DNA of 64,000 nt from NCBI RefSeq assembly GCF_014384905.1, contig NZ_JACRSV010000004.1, positions 1-64,000 on the forward strand. Direction: 5' to 3'. A program made the position numbers and the translations under genes. This stretch comes from Fumia xinanensis (lineage in GTDB: Bacteria; Bacillota; Clostridia; Oscillospirales; Ruminococcaceae). The first letter of the stretch is position 1. The number at the start of each line of letters is the position of its first letter. Below the pieces are notes generated by a model. The model was not told the origin of the DNA. It saw only the letters and a program-made list of their open reading frames with translations, and ran no database searches. Shown here piece by piece: positions 1-6,709 of this stretch.

Positions 1-1
1 A

Positions 2-196
2 GGCAACGGCGCTATGATGACCGGCTGGCTGCAGCAGGGAAATACCTGGTATTACCTGAAAGACAGCGGAGCCATGGCGACAGGCTGGAATTGGGTAAAT
101 GCTAAATGCTACTACTTTAACGCCAGCGGCAAAATGGCAGCAAACACCACCGTGGGCGGATACAAGGTAGACGCTTCCGGCGCGTGGGTGAAATAG
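2..196 (+). CDS. C-terminal end of a choline/glucan-binding repeat protein (5' truncated by window)
   Basis: Only the last 64 codons are in the window; the frame is open to the left edge. The peptide consists of aromatic-rich cell-wall-binding repeats of the choline-binding type, with units such as MTGWLQQGNTWYYL and ATGWNWVNAKCYYF, and a typical repeat-protein ending (GGYKVDASGAWVK). Such repeats form a beta-solenoid that holds a secreted enzyme or adhesin on choline- or glucan-bearing surface polymers. The catalytic part lies outside the window, so the function of the whole protein cannot be stated. A hairpin terminator follows at 256-302. The LicC-like gene about 700 bases downstream, of phosphocholine-activation type, fits a choline-decorated envelope. 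Confidence 0.85.
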   Translation, partial: GNGAMMTGWLQQGNTWYYLKDSGAMATGWNWVNAKCYYFNASGKMAANTTVGGYKVDASGAWVK

Positions 197-255
197 CATA
201 CTCTCTATATCTCCATACTATACTTGTAACGTATTCTCCCAAAATTTCGTTACAG

Positions 256-302
256 GCAACAGCTCTCATCTATGCAAATAGGTTGGGGGCTGTTGCTTTT
301 TT
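256..302 (+). terminator. Rho-independent terminator of the wall-binding protein gene
   Basis: An 8-bp stem GCAACAGC/GCTGTTGC (256-263 with 289-296) is followed at once by six T. It lies about 60 bases after the stop codon. Confidence 0.8.
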
Positions 303-341
303 GTGGAGAAGAAAGAGGAAACGGAAGGATTATCTGTAAAA

Positions 342-379
342 TTGAAAAGAGCATGTAATATTTTACATGCTCTTTTCAA
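342..379. repeat. 17-bp perfect inverted repeat
   Basis: Positions 342-358 pair perfectly with 363-379 around a four-base TATT loop. It contains the stop codon of the minus-strand coding remnant described next, so it could be that remnant's old terminator. There is no strong T tract on either side. Confidence 0.7.
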
Positions 380-720
380 GATATTGCTTAAATTCAGTGG
401 GGTTGCTGACGCAACGGAGCACCGCGTCATAAGAAATTTGCCTTTCATTGATAAGCCGAGCCAAATCCATATTCATAGGCCGTATGCCGTCCTTAGCACC
501 AATCTGCATGGTTAAGGTTGAAACATTTCAAAAGCCTTTTGATATGCGCTGTAAGTTGCTCCCGCATTGAAAATCAAGAAATTCCCTTTCAAATGATTCA
601 TAAAACCGATAATGAAGGCGGCCAAGATTTGGCTGAGATTATCGTTGTGTGAGCATCGCCGCCATAAATTTTCCGGCCTCTTCAGGATAACCGGAGAACT
701 CAGATCTTAATCCCTATGCC
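363..720 (-). pseudogene. Degraded minus-strand coding remnants
   Basis: This part of the gene-free stretch 197-926 has protein-like sequence on the minus strand broken by frameshifts and stops. The last 48 codons (363-509) end in a segment containing MNMDLARLINERQISYD, which loosely resembles the C-terminus of PilT/GspE-type pilus ATPases. A second frame (512-643) encodes about 43 residues including AAFIIGFMNHLKGNF, and a third (about 640-700) includes EFSGYPEEAGKFM. No frame has a usable start with a ribosome binding site. I read it as the worn 3' part of one or two genes. The PilT resemblance is weak and should not be taken as an identification. I see nothing else in 721-926 apart from a short hairpin at 905-919. 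Confidence 0.4.
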
Positions 721-926
721 GGCTGTTTCAAATACACGAAGCGGCAAAGCCATCTTCGTCAAAAGGACGTTAATAAAGACATCAGAATTTAATACTGCGT
801 TTATGACACATAATTTGGACAAAAAATCAAAAACGATTGTAAAGTTTCAGATCAAAAGTTCTTGAAAAGCTTCCAGATTTTCAATCAGAAAACTATATTA
901 TTGCACCACAAACTGTGGTTCTATGA

Positions 927-1835
927 TTAAAAACGATATATCGGGTCTAATTCTTGTAATTCGGATAGGGTATCTATCTCAACGATATCTCCTGGTTTGC
1001 ATTCTCGTGCCTCAATATAAAATTCTTTATTGTAGACATCGAGGGGAACGTTGTCCCAGTAATTTTCTTTGCCGCCGGGAGACTGGTAAAGCAGGGGAAG
1101 GTACTTTTCCATTTTTTCGCCGTCTTCCTCGGTCCAGTATGTGATGTTGTACATCTGATAACAGTCGGTGCCGCCAATTTTCATTCCGGTGACCCGGCCG
1201 TTTTTCATAATCAGCCGCCAATCGTCGGTTTTATCCACATGCAAACCAATATAGCTGGCACAGTATTCGTATTTGCGAATGAGGTCGGGATTTTGCAAAT
1301 AAAGATCGGAGTCTAAAACATAGGCATTGCGAAATAGGTTCCGAACCTTCATAGCGGATGAAATATTGTTGCTTTCCTTGTAATCCGGATTGTCAATCAG
1401 AACAATGTTAGGATATTTCTTTTTGAGAATATCAAATTGCTCTCCCAAGTATCCGCGGACGATGTAAATTTCCTCAATACCAGCACGGACAACAGCGTCC
1501 AGCATAGTTTCAATAATGGGTTTGCCATGGACACGGACAAGAGCCTTTGGGGTGTTGAGGGTAATGGGTACCAAACGGGAACCGAAGCCTGCCGCCATAA
1601 AGACGGCCCGTTTGACCCGATAGGGTTCCAGTTCGGTTAATCCTTCCTTTGTAATATAGACATTTTTAGTTTCAGGGATATCTATCCACTCTTGCTGGAT
1701 AAGATGGGGAAGAAGCTTATTGACTGCACCGAGGGAAAGCCCGGAACCAGCCGCAATTTTTCGCTGACTCAGCTTTTCTCCATTATTTCTTTCAATAAAA
1801 CAAAGAATTTCAAATTCTTTTTTGTTGATCGCCAT
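927..1835 (-). CDS. licC: LicC-like nucleotidyltransferase with N-terminal winged helix-turn-helix
   Basis: The protein is 302 residues. Residues 1 to about 70 form a MarR/winged-HTH-like segment (KKEFEILCFIERNN, then LSQRKIAAGSGLSLGAVN). From about residue 75 a nucleotidyltransferase begins with AVFMAAGFGSRL, TPKALVRVHGKPIIE and IYIVRGYLGEQFD. The later segments NPDYKESNNISSAM, VLDSDLYL and ENYWDNV match the choline-phosphate cytidylyltransferase (LicC) family, which makes CDP-choline for phosphocholine decoration of wall or surface glycans. Start chosen at ATG 1835, behind GGAAGGA; an in-frame ATG at 1892 has no clear ribosome binding site. licA, licB and licD are not in the window. Another NTP-sugar or phosphoalcohol substrate is possible. 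The HTH fusion suggests DNA binding or an inherited regulatory module, which is inference. Confidence 0.75.
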   Translation of the reverse strand: MAINKKEFEILCFIERNNGEKLSQRKIAAGSGLSLGAVNKLLPHLIQQEWIDIPETKNVYITKEGLTELEPYRVKRAVFMAAGFGSRLVPITLNTPKALVRVHGKPIIETMLDAVVRAGIEEIYIVRGYLGEQFDILKKKYPNIVLIDNPDYKESNNISSAMKVRNLFRNAYVLDSDLYLQNPDLIRKYEYCASYIGLHVDKTDDWRLIMKNGRVTGMKIGGTDCYQMYNITYWTEEDGEKMEKYLPLLYQSPGGKENYWDNVPLDVYNKEFYIEARECKPGDIVEIDTLSELQELDPIYRF

Positions 1836-2224
1836 AAATAGTTCATTCCTTCCTGATTTGGGGGCATACAGTTTTGACAAAAAATTTGTCATTCTGCCGA
1901 CGGAAAAGACGTGTTTTATGTTAAAAGCCGATCTTGTCCATCAATGGCCAAAAGTGTTCACACGGTCATCATAACATGTTTTATTGAACAAATCAAGACG
2001 CAATTATAAATTTGATATTACAGCACAAAACCATTTTAACGGAGATTTTTCTTTGTCAAAATCAACAAAAGGCCTTGTTTTTATATCCTTTGATGAATTT
2101 AGGAGAAAAATAAAGAAATTTAAAGAATATAAAAGTAATTTTGGAATAAATGGGTATCGATTTCCAATATTGGCGGTGAATATGATGAAAATTCCGGAAT
2201 TTTCGATTTATTTTTCCAAATCTA
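1836..2224. other. AT-rich gap, nothing recognised
   Basis: This is the first part of the 580-base gap between licC and potA. It is AT-rich and contains short open frames without ribosome binding sites or protein-like composition. The potABCD promoter begins at 2225. Confidence 0.5.
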
Positions 2225-2253
2225 TTGACTTTGTTGGGGTTTGGATATATAGT
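2225..2253 (+). promoter_or_regulatory. Sigma-A-type promoter of potABCD
   Basis: A -35 box TTGACT (2225-2230), a 17-base spacer and a -10 box TATAGT (2248-2253) precede potA by about 160 bases. The only genes downstream in this orientation are potABCD. Confidence 0.65.
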
Positions 2254-2261
2254 ATATCTTG

Positions 2262-2416
2262 TTATTTTTGTGTCTACTGTCAATCATCGATTCGTATGTG
2301 TCACTGTAAGGCCTGTTCCGGGAGCGGTTAACAGGCGGAAAAGCCTTTTGCGGGCGGATGACTTCAAAAGAACCGGTGGGTACAGATGTACTAATTCCGC
2401 AAAGGGGGATGCAATA
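2262..2416 (+). promoter_or_regulatory. Structured potABCD leader
   Basis: The predicted transcript has a leader of about 155 bases. It holds a perfect hairpin GCCTGTT/AACAGGC around 2308-2335 and ends in a strong ribosome binding site (AAAGGGGG, 2401-2408) just before the potA ATG. I recognise no named riboswitch class. A polyamine-sensing role is only a possibility. Confidence 0.3.
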
Positions 2417-3829
2417 ATGAGTCATATTATTGAGCTCAAAAACATTATTCTCAGTTACGACGGCGACAGAATCCTGGACAACGTTTCTCTTGACATTGAG
2501 GACGGGCAGTTCGTCACGCTTTTAGGGCCTTCCGGCTGCGGAAAGACGACGACACTGCGGGTCATTGGCGGATTCGTCTCTCCGGATGAGGGTGATGTTT
2601 TTTTAGATGGAAAAAAAATAAACGACCTGCCTCCTCATAAGAGGCCCATCAATACAGTGTTTCAGCGGTATGCGTTGTTTCCACATCTAAATGTATTTGA
2701 CAACGTGGCCTTTGGCCTGAAAATTCAAAAGGTGCCCAAGTCGGAGATTAGGGAGCGAGTGCTCCGAATGCTCAGCATCGTCGATCTGAAGGGCTTTGAA
2801 CGGCGCAGAGTCAGTAAGCTGTCCGGTGGACAGCAGCAGCGGGTCGCCATTGCGAGAGCGCTGGTCAACAATCCGAAAATCCTGCTTTTGGACGAGCCTC
2901 TGGGGGCTTTGGATCTAAAGCTTCGCAAGGATATGCAGATCGAACTGATGGAAATTCAGCAGAAGCTGAAAATTACCTTTATCTACGTTACCCACGACCA
3001 GGAAGAGGCGCTGACCATGAGCGATATGGTGGTGGTTATGAAAGACGGCGTCATCCAGCAGGCGGGAAAACCGGAGGATATCTACAACGAGCCGAAAAAC
3101 GCCTTTGTCGCTGACTTTATCGGTGAAAGCAACATTTTTGATGCCACCATGGTGGAAGATTACAAGGTTACTTTCTGCGGCGAGACCTTCGAGTGCTTAG
3201 ACGCCGGTTTTGGCACAAACAAACCGGTGGATGTGGTGTTGCGCCCCGAGGATATCACCTTGGTAGAAGCAGGCAAGGCCAAACTCACCGGTACGGTGCA
3301 AAATGTGGTATTTAAGGGCGTCCATTACGAGATGTCGGTTAACTGCGGCGGTTTGGACTGGCTGGTTCACTCAACCAAAATGCAGCCGGTTGGGACTACT
3401 GTAGGACTTGATTTTACTCCCGATGATATCCATATCATGAAGCGGCTCTTTGAGGGTGATACCAATATGCTGGAAGGGGAAGTCACCGGAGAGGATACCA
3501 TAGAGTTTTTGGGCGTGTCCTTTACCCGGGAAAATCTCGGTTTGGAGGAGGGGACAAAGGTCAATTTGACCATTTCTCCCAAAGCCATCGAGGTTGTTTC
3601 CATCGACCACGCCGACATGAAGGTTTACCTAGAATCCTTGATTTACAAGGGCGATTATAACGAGCTGATCGTTTATACCTACGAGGGCGGCAAGAGCGTG
3701 ATGCTTCACTCCTATCTCGACCAGCAGGTGGCTACTGATATCGGCATCAAATTCGACTTCGATAAAATTCTGGTCACCCCGGTGGAGAGCGTCTCGGACG
3801 CCGTGGAGGTGAGCGGCGGTGAAGAGTAA
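2417..3829 (+). CDS. potA: Spermidine/putrescine ABC transporter ATPase PotA
   Basis: This is the cytoplasmic ATPase of a polyamine importer, 470 residues. Walker [10 protein letters not shown] lies at about residues 37-45, the signature LSGGQQQR near 135 and Walker [12 protein letters not shown] near 156-166. The C-terminus is longer than usual (PotA is normally about 350-380 residues). After a TOBE-like segment starting near RPEDITLVE there is a second similar segment starting near SPKAIEVVS. Start at ATG 2417, preceded by AAAGGGGG. The gene overlaps potB by 11 bases, so the two are translationally coupled. Substrate assignment rests on the potABCD gene order and the PotD-type binding protein. 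Confidence 0.92.
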   Translation: MSHIIELKNIILSYDGDRILDNVSLDIEDGQFVTLLGPSGCGKTTTLRVIGGFVSPDEGDVFLDGKKINDLPPHKRPINTVFQRYALFPHLNVFDNVAFGLKIQKVPKSEIRERVLRMLSIVDLKGFERRRVSKLSGGQQQRVAIARALVNNPKILLLDEPLGALDLKLRKDMQIELMEIQQKLKITFIYVTHDQEEALTMSDMVVVMKDGVIQQAGKPEDIYNEPKNAFVADFIGESNIFDATMVEDYKVTFCGETFECLDAGFGTNKPVDVVLRPEDITLVEAGKAKLTGTVQNVVFKGVHYEMSVNCGGLDWLVHSTKMQPVGTTVGLDFTPDDIHIMKRLFEGDTNMLEGEVTGEDTIEFLGVSFTRENLGLEEGTKVNLTISPKAIEVVSIDHADMKVYLESLIYKGDYNELIVYTYEGGKSVMLHSYLDQQVATDIGIKFDFDKILVTPVESVSDAVEVSGGEE

Positions 3830-4640
3830 AAAATCTATTTTTGCGTCGGTGCCCTACCTTATCTGGATGGCGATTTTTATTTTGGTGCCTCTTGTTATGG
3901 TGCTGTTTTTTGCCTTTACTTCCAGAGACGGCGGATTTACTTTTGATAACATTTTAGGTATCGGGAAATACGCGCACGTTTTCCTAAAGTCTATCAACCT
4001 GTCCGTTGTTGCCACGCTGATTTGCCTTATATTGGCGTTTCCCATCTCCTATATGATGTCCCGTATGAGCGAGGTAGCCCAGCGGACCATGTTGATGCTA
4101 TTGATGCTTCCCATGTGGATGAGCTTTCTATTGCGCACCTACGCTTGGATGACCCTTCTGGAAAAAGAGGGCCTCATTAACAAGTTTTTGGGGCTTTTCG
4201 GAATGGGGCCGTTTAACATGATAAACACCCAGGGGGCGGTAGTGCTGGGTATGGTGTATAACTTCCTGCCCTTTATGATTATGCCCCTTCATTCCATTAT
4301 GGTGAAAATCGACAAGTCGGTGATTGAGGCGGCCCAGGACTTGGGCGCCAGCAGCTTCCATGTACTGCTGCGGGTGCTGATTCCGCTGAGTCTGCCCGGC
4401 ATCATCACCGGCATCACCATGGTTTTTGTACCGTCGGTGTCCACCTTTATCATTTCGAGAATGTTGGGCGGCGGCAAGCATCTGCTCATCGGTGATTTGA
4501 TTGAGCAGCAGTTTTTGGGGAGTGTCTACAACCCCAACGTAGGTTCTGCCATGTCGCTGATCCTGATGGTGATTATCCTCATTATCATGGGCATTATCAA
4601 CCATTTCGACGACGAAGAAATGGAGGGGATGCTGGTTTGA
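3819..4640 (+). CDS. potB: Polyamine ABC transporter permease PotB
   Basis: The inner-membrane permease subunit, 273 residues, with six predicted hydrophobic helices. The first is near residues 10-30 ([20 protein letters not shown]). The cytoplasmic EAA loop that docks on PotA reads [11 protein letters not shown]. Translation starts at GTG 3819, behind GGAGGTGAG and inside the end of potA. The stop codon lies inside a perfect 10-bp hairpin (4635-4656), the first element of the structured potB-potC spacer. The length is usual for the family. Confidence 0.92.
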   Translation: MKSKKSIFASVPYLIWMAIFILVPLVMVLFFAFTSRDGGFTFDNILGIGKYAHVFLKSINLSVVATLICLILAFPISYMMSRMSEVAQRTMLMLLMLPMWMSFLLRTYAWMTLLEKEGLINKFLGLFGMGPFNMINTQGAVVLGMVYNFLPFMIMPLHSIMVKIDKSVIEAAQDLGASSFHVLLRVLIPLSLPGIITGITMVFVPSVSTFIISRMLGGGKHLLIGDLIEQQFLGSVYNPNVGSAMSLILMVIILIIMGIINHFDDEEMEGMLV

Positions 4641-4735
4641 AAGTAAACTTTCAAACCCGGTTTTGGGCCTTTGCCGCCAATAATAGGGCGGCAATTTTGC
4701 GGCAAAGCCGTCAAAAACGCCCAATTCCCAGAAAG
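4635..4735. repeat. Hairpin cluster between potB and potC (leader repeat, copy A)
   Basis: Hairpin 1 is GTTTGAAAGT/ACTTTCAAAC (4635-4644 with 4647-4656), over the potB stop. An outer stem TTGGGC/GCCCAA (4663-4668 with 4719-4724) encloses two mutually exclusive stems: TTGCCGCC 4671-4678 with 4687-4694, or CTTTGCCGC 4669-4677 with 4699-4707. The potC ribosome binding site AGAAAGGAG follows immediately. Parts of this arrangement recur at 14486-14572 and 63763-63807. Confidence 0.6.
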
Positions 4736-4750
4736 GAGTGAACAGCGGTA

Positions 4751-5557
4751 ATGAATAAAACTAAATTTGGTTCCAAGCTCTACATGGGGCTGATTTTTGC
4801 CTTTTTGTACGCGCCGATTCTGGTGCTCATCGTCTTTTCTTTCAACGAGTCCAAATCACGGGCGCTGTTTACCGGATTTACTTTTAAATGGTATCATCAG
4901 CTTTTTGAAAACGAGCTGATTATGTCGAGCCTATTTAACAGCCTGCTCATGGCGCTCTGTTCGTCGATTATTGCGACGATTATGGGGACGATGGCGGCTG
5001 TCGGCATCAGCAAAATGGGCAAAAGAAGCCGGGCTGCCATTATGAACGTCACCTATCTTCCGGTGCTCAATCCTGAAATCGTCACCGGTATCTCGATGAT
5101 GCTGTTGTTTGTCTGGTTTAAAAACGTATTCCACATTCCGATGGGATTTGTGACGGTGCTCATCGCACATGTCACCTTCTGCCTGCCCTATGTGATATTA
5201 AACGTGCTGCCGAAACTCCGGCAGATGGACCAGAATCTTTTCGAGGCGGCGCTGGACCTGGGCTGTACGCCGATACAAGCCTTTTTCAAGGTGGTCATTG
5301 CCCAAATCATGCCGGGTATTCTGTCGGGCTTTATGATGGCCTTTACCTTTTCGCTGGACGATTTTGTCGTCACCTACTTTACGGCGGGCAACGGCTTTAA
5401 AATGCTGCCCACGACGATTTACGCCATGGTGCGGAAAAAGGTGAACCCCCAGATCAACGCCTTGTCTACGATTATCTTTTTGATTGTTTTAGCTCTGCTG
5501 ATTATTATGAACGTTGTAGAAGCCAAACGGGCCAAAAAGGTGGAAAAACCTTTGTAA
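4751..5557 (+). CDS. potC: Polyamine ABC transporter permease PotC
   Basis: The second membrane permease of the importer, 268 residues with about six hydrophobic helices (first GLIFAFLYAPILVLIVFSF). It carries the EAA loop EAALDLGCTPIQAFFKVV, which contacts the ATPase. Start at ATG 4751, with AAAGGAG about ten bases upstream. It pairs with PotB as the transmembrane heterodimer. The spacer to potB is unusually long and structured for an operon of this kind, while the spacer to potD is only 33 bases. Length and motifs are ordinary for PotC. Confidence 0.92.
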   Translation: MNKTKFGSKLYMGLIFAFLYAPILVLIVFSFNESKSRALFTGFTFKWYHQLFENELIMSSLFNSLLMALCSSIIATIMGTMAAVGISKMGKRSRAAIMNVTYLPVLNPEIVTGISMMLLFVWFKNVFHIPMGFVTVLIAHVTFCLPYVILNVLPKLRQMDQNLFEAALDLGCTPIQAFFKVVIAQIMPGILSGFMMAFTFSLDDFVVTYFTAGNGFKMLPTTIYAMVRKKVNPQINALSTIIFLIVLALLIIMNVVEAKRAKKVEKPL

Positions 5558-5590
5558 CCCTGGTGAAATATATTTAAAGGAGATAGATAA

Positions 5591-6661
5591 ATGAAAAAAC
5601 TACTTGCTGTTTCACTGACAGCGGCCCTGATGCTGGGCACGATGACCATGACCGGATGCGGCGCAGGCGGAGAGGACAAACCGACTCTCAACGTTTACAA
5701 CTGGGGCGAGTACATTTCTGATGGCACCGACGACACTTTGGATACCATCAAGGCGTTTGAGGAAAAGTTTAACGTCAATGTCCAGTACGACATGTTCTCT
5801 ACCAATGAGGAAATGTACACAAAACTCAAGAGCGGCTCGGTCAGCTATGATGTAATCATTCCGTCCGATTACATGATTTCCCGCATGATCAAAGAAGACA
5901 TGCTGGAAAAACTGGATATGTCGAATATCCCCAACACCCAGTACATCATGGAGAAATTTAAGGCTACCGATTATGACCCCACCGGCGAATACAGCGTTCC
6001 CTACACCTGGGGTACTGTGGGCCTCATCTACAACAACACCATGGTGGAAGAAACTCCGGATAGCTGGAATGCATTGTGGGATGAGCGGTACAAAGACAAC
6101 ATCCTGATGTTTCTGAATTCTCGCGACGCTTTCGGCATTGCCGAAAAGCTTCTGGGGTATTCTCAAAATACCACTGACGAAGGAGAAATCCGCGCGTCGG
6201 CGGACCTGCTCAAACAGCAGAAGGATGTGCTCCAGACCTATGTAATGGACGAGATTTTCGATAAAATGGAGATTGGCGAGGCGGCGGTGGCCCCCTATTA
6301 CGCCGGCGACGCGGTGACGATGATCGCCGAGAACCCGGATTTGGGATTTGTCATTCCCAAAGAGGGAAGCAACGTCTTTATCGACGCTATGTGCATCCCC
6401 AAGGGAAGCCCCAACAAGGAACTGGCCGAAAAATTCATCAACTTTATGTGCGACACCGAAATCGGCGTGGCAAACATCGAGAAAATCTGCTACTCCACTC
6501 CGCTGACAAACGTCTACGACGCTCTTCCGGACGAAGTGAAGAACAATCCCATCATCTATCCTTCGGACGAAGTGCTTAGCAATTGCGAAAGCTTTGTAAA
6601 CCTCCCCGATGAGACCAATCTTTTGATTCAGGATTTGTGGAACGAAATTATCGCGGAATAA
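5591..6661 (+). CDS. potD: Spermidine/putrescine-binding lipoprotein PotD
   Basis: The extracellular polyamine-binding protein, 356 residues. The N-terminus is a lipoprotein signal (MKKLLAVSLTAALMLG) with lipobox cysteine in MTMTGC. The mature part begins with the family hallmark LNVYNWGEYISDG and continues with VIIPSDYMISRM and YSVPYTWGTVGLIYN. It would deliver ligand to PotBC. Ribosome binding site AAAGGAG (5576-5582) sits eight bases from the ATG. It is the last gene of the operon and is followed by a bidirectional terminator shared with mutS2. Confidence 0.93.
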   Translation: MKKLLAVSLTAALMLGTMTMTGCGAGGEDKPTLNVYNWGEYISDGTDDTLDTIKAFEEKFNVNVQYDMFSTNEEMYTKLKSGSVSYDVIIPSDYMISRMIKEDMLEKLDMSNIPNTQYIMEKFKATDYDPTGEYSVPYTWGTVGLIYNNTMVEETPDSWNALWDERYKDNILMFLNSRDAFGIAEKLLGYSQNTTDEGEIRASADLLKQQKDVLQTYVMDEIFDKMEIGEAAVAPYYAGDAVTMIAENPDLGFVIPKEGSNVFIDAMCIPKGSPNKELAEKFINFMCDTEIGVANIEKICYSTPLTNVYDALPDEVKNNPIIYPSDEVLSNCESFVNLPDETNLLIQDLWNEIIAE

Positions 6662-6672
6662 GGAAAAGTTAC

Positions 6673-6706
6673 GAAAAAACTCCCCCTCGCGTGAGGGGGA
6701 GTTTTT
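6673..6706. terminator. Bidirectional terminator between potD and mutS2
   Basis: Stem ACTCCCCCTC/GAGGGGGAGT (6679-6688 with 6693-6702), loop GCGT, with A6 before and T5 after, so it can act on both convergent transcripts. Confidence 0.9.
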
Positions 6707-6709
6707 CTG

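Noticed and set aside
1984..2331. 115-codon plus-strand open frame upstream of potA
   Set aside because: No ribosome binding site, Lys/Phe/Asn-rich composition typical of AT-rich non-coding DNA, and it runs through the potABCD promoter.
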